Source: Anaerolineales bacterium
GTDB lineage: Bacteria > Chloroflexota > Anaerolineae > Anaerolineales > Villigracilaceae
DNA: 43,117 nt
NCBI GenBank assembly: GCA_030018695.1
Contig: JASEHI010000015.1
Span: 1-43,117 of the forward strand
Direction: 5' to 3'
The notes beneath the pieces were generated by a model. The model ran no database searches and had not been told where the DNA came from. It saw only the letters and a program-made list of their open reading frames with translations. The position numbers and the translations under genes were made by a program. Positions 22,905 through 29,953 of the stretch are shown in pieces (position 1 is the first letter of the stretch; each line of letters starts with the position of its first letter).

Positions 22905-23246
22905 TTATTCCACCTCACCGGCCAATTTCTCCAGAAGCGGTTTAAGAGGCGGTAATTCTTCGGTGATCACATCCCAGACGGTTTCGAGATCCACCCCCGC
23001 ATATTCGTGGATGAGTTTATCACGCATCCCCGCCATGCGTTTCCATGGGATGTCAGGATACTTTCTGCGGATTTCCTCAGGGATTCGTTTGGCGGCTTCC
23101 CCCATGACTTCCAGGCTGCGTATTACGGCGTTGATTGTCTTGCGATCACAGATGAAAGTCGCATAACTCATGCCATGGGTAAATTCTTCCACTTCCAAGA
23201 TGGAATCGAGAACATCGGCGATGTAATCTCCCCAAACTGGTTTCAT
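22905..23246 (-). CDS. hepT: HEPN-domain RNase toxin (HepT, DUF86)
   Basis: The product is 113 aa. The motif R-D-K-L-I-H-E-Y is the complete RX4HXY active-site signature of HepT toxins, which cleave RNA. IRSLEVMGEAAKRIP is typical of the DUF86 family. In characterised pairs the partner MntA adds AMP to the Tyr of this motif and blocks the RNase, so the conserved Tyr suggests the same control here. The start overlaps the MntA-like gene by 4 bp, which implies coupled translation. Confidence 0.9.
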   Translation of the reverse strand: MKPVWGDYIADVLDSILEVEEFTHGMSYATFICDRKTINAVIRSLEVMGEAAKRIPEEIRRKYPDIPWKRMAGMRDKLIHEYAGVDLETVWDVITEELPPLKPLLEKLAGEVE

Positions 23247-23551
23247 ACGGCGACCACCTCGTTCAAAATCTGCTGTCCAATGCGCGGTTTCAAGGCTTTC
23301 TTGGAGACTAGGTCAACCTTTGCCCCCAATACAGTTCCAAGATATTCTTCGAGTTCAAGGAACTTAAAGAATCCAATGGGTTTGGAGAATTCAACCAAAA
23401 TATCAATGTCGCTTGATTTTTTCTGCTCGCCGCGTAAAACTGAACCGAACAGGCCAATATCTTCGACGAAGTATCTGGCCTGAAGTTCGGGTTTCAGACG
23501 TTTGAGTGAATTCAGTATTATTTCTGCCTGGGGTGGGCGTTTCGCTGCCAT
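23243..23551 (-). CDS. mntA: MntA-type minimal nucleotidyltransferase antitoxin
   Basis: The product is 102 aa. The nucleotidyltransferase core is GLFGSVLRGEQKKSSDIDILVEF (G-S...R-G...S-D-I-D) plus a later acidic KVDLVS, so all three catalytic acids are present. It is expected to AMPylate and silence the HepT product encoded just downstream. No ribosome-binding site precedes ATG 23551. The minus strand reads TATACT at 23563-23558, which would place the transcript start at or next to the ATG, so a leaderless mRNA is possible. Confidence 0.88.
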   Translation of the reverse strand: MAAKRPPQAEIILNSLKRLKPELQARYFVEDIGLFGSVLRGEQKKSSDIDILVEFSKPIGFFKFLELEEYLGTVLGAKVDLVSKKALKPRIGQQILNEVVAV

Positions 23552-23572
23552 ATCTTTAGTATAGCAGAAAAA

Positions 23573-23864
23573 TTATGAAGCGGAGAGTAATTCTTTCAAC
23601 ATCGGATGCCCTGCATACACCCCCCTCATTGCCTCCGGCAATAAGGCTGCGATGCGGTACATGATCTCATCGGTGTACTGCTGGAGGGCTACATCACGGT
23701 CTCTGGCAGGCAGAGGCGGCAGGGTAAAGGCAGTCCCGCCGGTGACGGTGATATGCGAGCGGCGCAGGCGTTTCAGGTTGCCGAAGATGGTTTTTTCATC
23801 CGTGCCGGTCAGCGCCACCGGGAGGATTGGGAACCCGGCCCTGGCTGCCAGGTAACTGGCGCCC
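23573..23864 (-). pseudogene. C-terminal half of a PlsC-type acyltransferase, fused to antisense hydA debris
   Basis: The frame covers PGASYLAARAGFPILPVALTG through EAMRGVYAGHPMLKELL, matching the second half of the intact acyltransferase at 26279. The NHxxxxD and PEGTRS catalytic motifs are absent. The open frame extends to 23911, but its first ~15 codons are the reverse strand of the hydA remnant. The junction lies at a GCGCCCGGC microhomology near 23859-23867. This is a deletion fusion, not a functional enzyme. Confidence 0.8.
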
Positions 23865-24089
23865 GGCTCGGACGCAGATATCGTGATTTGGGACCCGCAG
23901 AAAAAGGTCAAGTACGGCGTGGCCCTGTCCCACCAGCGGACGGATTATAATTTATACGAGGGCTGGTAATTAGCAGGCTATCCTGAAAAAGTGTTTTTGC
24001 GCGGCAGGTTGATCGTAGACGGCGAGAAATGGTCAGGAAAGGCGGGTGCCGGTCAATTCTTGAAACAGAGCGTAGGGGAAGTGATGTAA
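23859..24089 (+). pseudogene. Remnant of the dihydropyrimidinase 3' end
   Basis: Frame 0 reads APGSDADIVIWDPQKKVKY, GVALSHQRTDYNLYEGW, a TAA at 23967-23969, then LAGYPEKVFLRGRLIVDGEKW and SGKAGAGQFLKQ to a final TAA. This aligns along its whole length with the last ~75 codons of hydA (from about 21150). The in-frame stop and the missing 5' part show decay. It indicates a second hydA copy once stood here, or a local duplication. Confidence 0.85.
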
Positions 24090-24139
24090 TTTTCGAAATA
24101 TAAAAACGGACGCGGAATTTGCCCACGTCCCGTTTGAGT

Positions 24140-25318
24140 TTAAATCAGTCCTATCTGCTTGCCAACCTTTTCGAAGATTTCCAAGACGCGGTCCAATTGC
24201 GCATCGGTGTGGCTGGCCATGTAACTGGTGCGGAGTAATTGCCGTCCTTCGGGAACGGCGGGCGAAAGAATGGGGTTGACAAAGACCCCGGATTCAAAAA
24301 GCGTCTTCCAGGCCAGCACTGTGCGCATATCGTCGCCGATGAGGATGGGGATGACCGGCGTCTGTGAGTTGCCGATATCGAATCCCAGACGGCGAAACTC
24401 GTCCCGCATTCGTTCGCCGATGGCGTTCACGCGCTGCGCATGTTGCGGTTCCTCGCGCATGACGTGCAAAGCGGCTAATGCTGCGGCTGCATTGGCCGGG
24501 GGGATGCTGGCGCTGAAAATCAAGGTGCGGGCGTGGTGTTTGATGTAGTGAATGACATCTTCATCCCCGGCGACAAAACCGCCCAGTGAGGCGAAGGATT
24601 TGCTAAAGGTGGACATAATGAGGTCGGTGTTTTCCGTGACCCCGAAATGGGCCGCCGTGCCTCGTCCGCCGCCCAGCACGCCCGTGGCGTGGGCGTCATC
24701 CACCATCAACCGCGCCCCGAATTTCTGGCACAGAGGGACAATCTCAGGCAGCGGAGCAATATCGCCCTCCATGCTGTACAGCCCGTCAACCACTACCAGT
24801 TTCCCTTTGTCGTCCGGAATGGCGGCCAGGACACGCTTGAGGTCGGCCATGTCGTTGTGGCGGAAGCGTTTGGTCTCGCCCCAGCTGAGACGGGCGCCAT
24901 CCACGATGCTGGCGTGGTCGTATTTATCCAGTATGACCACGTCGCCGCGGCTGACCAGCGCGCTGATGACTCCCAGATTGACCTGCATGCCGGTGGAGAA
25001 GACGAGCGCGGCGGGTTTTCCGACCCATTCGGCCAGTTCGCGCTCCAGTTGTTCGTGCAGTTCCAGCGTACCATTCAGGAAGCGCGAGCCGGTGCAACTG
25101 GTGCCAAAGCGGACAATCGCATCCACGGCGGCCTGCTTGACTTTGGGATGCATGGTCAGTCCCAGGTAATTATTCGACCCGCACATAATGAGCCGGTGGC
25201 CCTGATACTCCACTTCCGTGCCTTCGTTTTCGGTCAGGGGGATGAAATAGGGGTAATACCCCGATTTTATGGCCTCTCTTGCGGTAGTAAATTGCGGGCA
25301 TTTTTCAAAGATGTCCAT
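24140..25318 (-). CDS. Serine palmitoyltransferase-like alpha-oxoamine synthase
   Basis: The product is 392 aa from ATG 25318, preceded by GGAGGAG; an ATG 19 codons upstream overlaps the SDR gene. It is a fold-type I PLP enzyme: DHASIVDG (H135), DDAHATGVLG (207-216) and TFSKSFASLGG with K240 as the Schiff-base lysine. The family also includes AONS (BioF) and glycine C-acetyltransferase (Kbl). KHHARTLIFSASIPP after the lysine, and the neighbouring ketosphinganine-reductase-like SDR 13 bp upstream, favour serine palmitoyltransferase, which condenses serine with an acyl-CoA or acyl-ACP. The substrate remains an inference. Confidence 0.8.
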   Translation of the reverse strand: MDIFEKCPQFTTAREAIKSGYYPYFIPLTENEGTEVEYQGHRLIMCGSNNYLGLTMHPKVKQAAVDAIVRFGTSCTGSRFLNGTLELHEQLERELAEWVGKPAALVFSTGMQVNLGVISALVSRGDVVILDKYDHASIVDGARLSWGETKRFRHNDMADLKRVLAAIPDDKGKLVVVDGLYSMEGDIAPLPEIVPLCQKFGARLMVDDAHATGVLGGGRGTAAHFGVTENTDLIMSTFSKSFASLGGFVAGDEDVIHYIKHHARTLIFSASIPPANAAAALAALHVMREEPQHAQRVNAIGERMRDEFRRLGFDIGNSQTPVIPILIGDDMRTVLAWKTLFESGVFVNPILSPAVPEGRQLLRTSYMASHTDAQLDRVLEIFEKVGKQIGLI

Positions 25319-25331
25319 GCTCTCCTCCGGA

Positions 25332-26213
25332 TTATTTGGTTTGACCGCGGCTTGCCATTGCGTCCAAAACAGCAAAGACCCACGATTTTGGCAAGCGCGT
25401 GTTCAGCCAGTAGATTAATTGCACATCCCAGGCGGGGAAAATCGAAAATCGTCCTTTTGCCGCCTGCCGTAATATGATCCGGGCGACCTGCTCCGCTTTC
25501 ATCGCCTTGGCTGTGCCGGAAATGGCCTTGGTCTCCGGCGGCTTGAATTGATTTTCGTAATCCAATTGCGGCGTCTCTGTATCCGGCGGAAAGACGACCG
25601 AGACGCGGATGCCATACCGCTTCATTTCCGCCCGCAAGATTTCCGAAAAGCCCGTCACGGCAAACTTGGATGCGCCATATGCAGAATAACCAAAAACGCC
25701 GATAAAACCGGCCGCGGATGAGATGTTTATGATGTGACCCGAACGGCGCGCCATCATGCCCGGCAGCACGGCTTTGGTCACATAAACTGTGCCAAAATAA
25801 TTGACAGCCATCATCTGGCGGAAGATTTCCGCTGAAAGGTCTTGCACGTAACCAGGATGCGCCGCACCGGCTGAATTAATGACCACGTCCGGCACGCCGG
25901 CCTGGTCCTTCGACAGCCCTTCGACAGGCTCAGGGTAACAGCTCAGGACGGCGCCCTTGACCTGTTCGACCGCGGCAAAGGCCTGCTCTGGCATGGAAAG
26001 ATCCGCGCTCACCATCCCAAAGCGTTGTTCAGGCCGGATGGCGGCTGCTTTGACCTGCTCGAGTGCCGCTTCCAATCCTTCCCTCCGGCGGGCAATCAGC
26101 CAGACGTGAGCGCCCTGCGCGGCCAGCAAGCGGCCGAGGGCCAGACCAATGCCGCTCGAGCCGCCGGTGACAAGAACTGTTTTATTGTTCCAGTGTGCGT
26201 AATGGGTGGGCAT
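25332..26213 (-). CDS. 3-ketodihydrosphingosine reductase-like SDR with an inserted repeat peptide
   Basis: The product is 293 aa from ATG 26213 (GGAGAG 8 nt upstream). The NAD(P)H motif TGGSSGIG (17-24), NSAG (113-116), catalytic Ser165/166 and Y179-x3-K183 define an SDR. The block VVFPPDTETPQLDYENQFKP, with ETKAISG after it, is characteristic of KDSR/FVT1 enzymes, which reduce 3-ketosphinganine to sphinganine. About 15 residues (LSCYPEPVEGLSKDQ, ~90-104) come from a palindromic DNA repeat (25905-25949). They sit between the third and fourth beta strands and have no family counterpart. It is cotranscribed with the SPT-like gene downstream. Confidence 0.85.
   Translation of the reverse strand: MPTHYAHWNNKTVLVTGGSSGIGLALGRLLAAQGAHVWLIARRREGLEAALEQVKAAAIRPEQRFGMVSADLSMPEQAFAAVEQVKGAVLSCYPEPVEGLSKDQAGVPDVVINSAGAAHPGYVQDLSAEIFRQMMAVNYFGTVYVTKAVLPGMMARRSGHIINISSAAGFIGVFGYSAYGASKFAVTGFSEILRAEMKRYGIRVSVVFPPDTETPQLDYENQFKPPETKAISGTAKAMKAEQVARIILRQAAKGRFSIFPAWDVQLIYWLNTRLPKSWVFAVLDAMASRGQTK
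25905..25949. repeat. Palindromic repeat inserted in frame in the SDR gene
   Basis: The outer arms GTCCT/AGGAC and the core CCCTTCGACAGGCTCAGGG (25917-25935) form a nested palindrome of 45 bp, exactly 15 codons. The same 19-mer occurs at 13399-13417. The encoded peptide PEPVEGLS is a known signature of this repeat in environmental bacterial proteins. Confidence 0.85.
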
Positions 26214-26278
26214 CTGGAATTCTCTCCGCAAGCGTGTTGTATGGTTTAACCCGATAGAGATCCAAAAGACACAAAAAT

Positions 26279-26941
26279 TCACAGTAGTTCTTTTAACCGC
26301 GGATGCCCCACATACACTCCGCGCATCTCCTCTGGCATCAGCGCAGCAATCCGGCACATGACTTCATCGGTGTATTCTTGCAAGAGCGCCTCGCGGTCTT
26401 TGCCTTTCGCCTCCTGCGGCAGGGTGAATGCCGCTCCCAGTGTGACCTTGATCTGCAGCCGCTTAAGATGAGTGAGCCGTTCTTTCACCACCGCATCCTG
26501 CGTACCAGTCACCGCGACGGGGAGAATCGGCACCCCCGACTTCCAGGCCAGATAGATCCCGCCCGGTTTGGCTTCGATCAGCGTGCCGGTCTTGGAGCGC
26601 GTCCCTTCCGGCGCAACGGCCAGCACTCCGCCGTGCTGCAGGCGTTTCATCGCCTCGCGCAAGGCACGGAGGTCGGGATTGAAGCGATCAATAAAAATCC
26701 CGTCCAACTGCTTCGCCAGCCAGCGCCAGAAAGCATTTTTGCGGTATTTCTCGGCGATCAACATAATGATGTCGGGCCGGTCGAGCGCGTAATAGACCAG
26801 CGCCGCATCCAGCCTCCCGATGTGATTGGAGGCGATGACGTAGCCTTTCGCAGCCGGCAAGTTCTCCTGGCCAGATAGTTCCACGCGCGCAATCAGACGA
26901 ATGATGAGACGAATGAAAAAGCTGATGATTTTGTAAGCCAT
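26279..26941 (-). CDS. PlsC-type acyltransferase
   Basis: The product is 220 aa. NHIGRLD (NHx4D), IFIDRF and PEGTRS are the catalytic and substrate motifs of 1-acylglycerol-3-phosphate acyltransferases. The N-terminal hydrophobic helix suggests membrane association. AGAGG lies just before ATG 26941. It heads a minus-strand set with the KDSR-like and SPT-like genes (65-bp and 13-bp gaps), so it may acylate a sphingoid base or another lipid made by this set; ordinary phosphatidate synthesis is the conservative alternative. Two decayed paralogues flank the set (23573 and 27005). Confidence 0.88.
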   Translation of the reverse strand: MAYKIISFFIRLIIRLIARVELSGQENLPAAKGYVIASNHIGRLDAALVYYALDRPDIIMLIAEKYRKNAFWRWLAKQLDGIFIDRFNPDLRALREAMKRLQHGGVLAVAPEGTRSKTGTLIEAKPGGIYLAWKSGVPILPVAVTGTQDAVVKERLTHLKRLQIKVTLGAAFTLPQEAKGKDREALLQEYTDEVMCRIAALMPEEMRGVYVGHPRLKELL

Positions 26942-26949
26942 GTGTTCCT

Positions 26950-26994
26950 CTACTCTTTTTTCAAAATATGCGTCAAAATCGTCGCCCCGCTGCC
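26950..26994 (-). pseudogene. Tiny remnant of a thiolase C-terminus
   Basis: The minus strand reads GSGATILTHILKKE then a stop, matching the last residues of the intact thiolase at 28257 (GSGATVLTHILKAE). It lies between the acyltransferase start and an acyltransferase pseudogene. Only the last ~14 codons remain, evidence for an ancient duplication and deletion. Confidence 0.7.
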
Positions 26995-27004
26995 GCTGGG
27001 AATT

Positions 27005-27444
27005 TCAATGTAAAACGGTTTTACCCGCCATGGCAGTGATGCGCGAACGGCGAAAATGCTTGAGGTTGTCAATCACACCGCGGTCTTCCGTGCCAGTCAA
27101 AGCCACAGGCAAAACAGGTATCCGCTTTTGCCTGCCAGAAATGCGACGCCTGGCTTCCCTTCCTGCAAGGCCTCGGTCTTTGAGCGCGTGCCCTCCGGTG
27201 CGATGACCATCATTCCGCCATGCTCCATACGCTTGAGAATTTCGCGGAGCGCGGCATAATCCGCTTCAAAGCGGTTGAGCCAGATGGCGTTAACCAAACG
27301 CCCAAGCATCCCATATAAAGGATGGTTTTTATACTTCACAGCAATGGGCATGATAATATCTTCCCGTTCCATTCCGCGCACTTCCACACGTGCGATCATG
27401 TTCATGATAAAACGGACGATGGAGCGAACGGTTTTATATTTCAT
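27005..27444 (-). pseudogene. Decayed PlsC-type acyltransferase
   Basis: ATG 27444 starts MKYKTVRSIVRFIMNMIARVE. The protein then jumps to REDIIMPIAVKYK, missing ~25 residues that held the NHxxxxD motif. PEGTRSKTEALQEGKPG follows. After AGKSG the frame shifts: the listed frame ends YLFCLWL, while the next frame continues IPVLPVALTGTEDRGVIDNL and KHFRRSRITAMAGK before stopping at 27005-27007, short of the family end. Three separate lesions mark it as dead. Confidence 0.85.
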
Positions 27445-27537
27445 GCCTACTATTTTACAATAATTTATCAAAAGTTTTCACACGGAACAAAACCGGTGAT
27501 TACCCACAAGTCGCCGAATTTCACCCTGCGGCCAAAA

Positions 27538-27579
27538 GCGACATGAATGTCTCGGCACATAGCGCGACATTCATGTCGC
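27538..27579. repeat. Perfect 14-bp inverted repeat in an intergenic region
   Basis: GCGACATGAATGTC (27538-27551) and GACATTCATGTCGC (27566-27579) flank a 14-nt loop. Otherwise 27472-27671 holds no gene that I can support. It is probably another interspersed palindrome of this genome. Confidence 0.75.
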
Positions 27580-27671
27580 CTTACACGGCAAAACAAAGAT
27601 GTGGGCAATCATCAGGAGCAAAACATCCCCGTCATCATTACGGGGATAGAGAAAGATTCGGCTTGTTACCG

Positions 27672-28055
27672 TCATCTCCACAAATAATCGAGATCGTTCT
27701 TCCTCCTACTGGTGGAGGAACCATATTTCTCAAAGATGCGCGAAAAAATCTCGCTGTTACCCGGATTGATTTCCATGATTTGAAAACCAACGTTGAACAA
27801 CCTGTGGTCAACAGAATGCTTATGGCACCACCTGCTACGGGCTACAAATACAATATGGCCCAGATCTGTAATATCCTCAGGCACATCAATCCGCATGATG
27901 AAATCCAGGTTGGGCAATATCGAAACCGGGCTTTCCAACTTAAACCCGCTCGTGCTGATGTCGGAGACATGCCCGATCAATTCACCTGTGCGTTCATTCA
28001 TCACGCACATGTAGTGGGTAAAGTCACATCGGTTTAAACTTCTGCGTTCCGGCAT
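27672..28055 (-). CDS. PilZ-domain protein (cyclic-di-GMP binding)
   Basis: The product is 127 aa from ATG 28055, chosen for GGAGG 5 nt upstream; an ATG nine codons earlier would bury this site. The c-di-GMP motif is split as usual: basic MPERRSLNR at the N-terminus and DISTSGFKLES (D-x-S-x-x-G) ~25 residues later. The beta-barrel text (IMRIDVPEDITDLGHIVFVARSRW) follows. Single-domain PilZ proteins act as c-di-GMP effectors for motility or surface behaviour. It stands alone, with its own candidate promoter. Confidence 0.85.
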   Translation of the reverse strand: MPERRSLNRCDFTHYMCVMNERTGELIGHVSDISTSGFKLESPVSILPNLDFIMRIDVPEDITDLGHIVFVARSRWCHKHSVDHRLFNVGFQIMEINPGNSEIFSRIFEKYGSSTSRRKNDLDYLWR

Positions 28056-28083
28056 ATCGTCCTCCAAGCGTTCCTTAAACATA

Positions 28084-28112
28084 AGTATAAATCAAGAAAC
28101 GATGAGATGCAA
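28084..28112 (-). promoter_or_regulatory. Candidate promoter of the PilZ gene
   Basis: The minus strand reads TTGCAT (28112-28107), 17 bp, then TATACT (28089-28084). Transcription would begin near 28077, giving a ~22-nt leader with the GGAGG site. The -10 is good and the -35 weak. The rest of 28113-28256 shows nothing else recognisable. Confidence 0.45.
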
Positions 28113-28256
28113 CACACCCAACAAAAATGTCATGAATCAACATAATCCGAATTTGAACGGGAGTATAACCGAAACCGGCTCATGATTTCCATAAAACTCT
28201 TACCCCCAAATTTCCCAATTTGTTGGGAAATCAGCAAATTCTACGAAATTGTGGCA

Positions 28257-29405
28257 TCACTCTGCCTTCAGAATATGCGTCAGGACCGTCGCGCCCGAGC
28301 CGCCGATGTTTTGCGCCATGCCGATTTTCGCGCCGTCCACTTGCGTCGCGCCACATTCACCTCGCAATTGTTGGACGACCTCCACGATCTGATAAACCCC
28401 CGTCGCGCCGACTGGATGCCCGCGCGCTTTCAATCCGCCGCGCGTGCAGATCGGCACGCGACCCTGCGGCCTGATCTCGTTATCCAGGCCGAGCCTTACA
28501 CCCTGGCCCCGTTCGGCAAACCCGCACGCCTCCAGCGAGAGCGCGCCCATGATCGAAAAGGCATCGTGCAGTTCGAACAGATCAATATCTTCCGGCCTCA
28601 CGCCGGCCATCTTGTACGCCGCCTGCGCGGATTTATATGCCGCAGTCAGGAACAACGCTTCGGGCCGATCGTGGATGGCGATTGTGTCCGTCGCCGAGGC
28701 GGAGCCGGATACCAAAATACCGGCGGCCCGGCCCAGGGTCCCGGCAGGGACGAGCAGCGCGGCGGCCGCACCGTCCCCGATTGGCGAAGCATCCAGCAGG
28801 TTGATCGGCGTGGCGACCATACTGGATTTCTCGAATTGCTCCACCGTGATGCGTTGATGCAGACGGGCGTACGGGTTGTGCATGGCGTTGGCGTGGGCGT
28901 TGATCGAGAACGGCGCAAAGTCGGCGTGCTGCCAGCCATACTCGTGCATGTAACGGCGCATGATGAGCGCGTTCAGCCCGACGAACGAGACGCCCGCCTC
29001 GGTCTCGTAATCCGCGTCCGCTGCCGTGGCCAGCGCGGCGGTGACATCGTGCCCGGCCTTGTCGGTCATCTTCTCGACGCCGACGACCAGCGCCGACTCG
29101 ACCTCGCCGGAGGCGACTGCCATCAACCCGGCGCGGAAGGCTGCCCCACCCGATCCGCAGGCCGCCTCGATTTTGACCGCCTCCGCATTACGAAGCCCGG
29201 CCCAATCGGCGAGCAGCGCGCCGAGTTGGTTTTGAGCGTTGATCAGCGGCGAGAGCATGTTGCCGGCGAACAGGGCGTCGGCGGTCTCGCGCCCGGCGTC
29301 GTGCAGCGCGGCAAGGGCGGCTTCGAGCGCCAGGTCGCGCAGCGATTTTTCCCAGTGTTCGTCAATTTTTGTTTGTCCGATTCCGAGGATGGCGATGGGG
29401 CGCAT
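28257..29405 (-). CDS. Thiolase / acetyl-CoA acetyltransferase-like (SCP2-thiolase type)
   Basis: The product is 382 aa from ATG 29405 (GAGG 7 nt upstream). The acyl-accepting cysteine lies in IEAACGSGG (C83), and the GHPVGATG loop supplies the catalytic His. The C-terminal block is NIGGSGATVL, lacking the second Cys of classical thiolases. This pattern belongs to SCP2-type or archaeal-like thiolases and synthases. It may cleave or form beta-ketoacyl-CoA in lipid metabolism. A remnant of a second copy lies at 26950. The upstream gene (MFS fragment) is separated by a repeat-like stretch. Confidence 0.85.
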   Translation of the reverse strand: MRPIAILGIGQTKIDEHWEKSLRDLALEAALAALHDAGRETADALFAGNMLSPLINAQNQLGALLADWAGLRNAEAVKIEAACGSGGAAFRAGLMAVASGEVESALVVGVEKMTDKAGHDVTAALATAADADYETEAGVSFVGLNALIMRRYMHEYGWQHADFAPFSINAHANAMHNPYARLHQRITVEQFEKSSMVATPINLLDASPIGDGAAAALLVPAGTLGRAAGILVSGSASATDTIAIHDRPEALFLTAAYKSAQAAYKMAGVRPEDIDLFELHDAFSIMGALSLEACGFAERGQGVRLGLDNEIRPQGRVPICTRGGLKARGHPVGATGVYQIVEVVQQLRGECGATQVDGAKIGMAQNIGGSGATVLTHILKAE

Positions 29406-29461
29406 AAAAGACCTCTTGAAACACAAAGGCTTCGTGTCTTTGTGGGTTGGTGGTATACACT

Positions 29462-29815
29462 CTAGTACCTTGCATTTTGCTTGCCGAGCAGCGGCAGGAA
29501 CCAGGCGACGACAGCCAGTCCGAAGAACGGGATGCGTTCCTGTGTGGTCATCAGGATGACGAACGGTTTATATCGTCGCAGGCGGGATACCCAGCCGGCG
29601 GTGAACAACTGCGGAAATTGCCAGCCGACGCTGTGCATGGCTGGCACAAGCCCAAAAAGGATGGCAGAGTCCGTCATCCGGCTGACAAAAATGGGGATGA
29701 AGGCCGAGAAAGAACTAAAGCCGAGGGCGAAGCCAAAAAACGCACCGTCGAGCAGGTTGACGGTGACATTGAAGCGCAGGTGTTTACGGATTTGCTGGTC
29801 GAGGGAGGAGAACAT
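29462..29815 (-). pseudogene. N-terminal fragment of an MFS transporter
   Basis: The frame has 117 codons, against ~400 for the family. It covers the first three membrane helices: NLLDGAFFGFALGFSSFSAF, PAMHSVGWQFPQLF, and FFGLAVVAWFLPLL followed by GKQNARY and a stop. The loop RLRRYKPFVI between helices 2 and 3 resembles the MFS motif-A position. The coding text ends at a stretch (29405-29470) with CTTCGTG-type repeat words, so the rest of the gene was probably lost by deletion. Confidence 0.7.
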
Positions 29816-29953
29816 GGGCTGATTCTACTTGACTTTTTCAATCCGTTGTAAAATAAGAACGAACGCCAATCCTGTTACGCGCTTTCCTCGGCATGTTCTT
29901 CTCGTATTTTTGTGCAATTCGCGTAATTCGATGCTAAATCCGTGGAGAACCCC

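Noticed and set aside
24140-25318. Calling the alpha-oxoamine synthase BioF or Kbl
   Set aside because: The adjacent KDSR-like reductase in the same operon and the absence of biotin or threonine-catabolism genes make SPT more likely. The alternative cannot be excluded by sequence reading alone.
23573-27444. Multiple frameshifts explained solely by sequencing error
   Set aside because: The remnants also show large deletions, fusions of unrelated gene ends and missing starts, which base-calling errors do not produce. The isolated C7 tract at 15442 is the one place where error stays a serious option.
28257-29405. Thiolase thought to be inactive because the second catalytic Cys is missing
   Set aside because: SCP2-type thiolases and related synthases normally lack the classical CxGGxG cysteine, so the NIGGSGA block is not evidence of decay.
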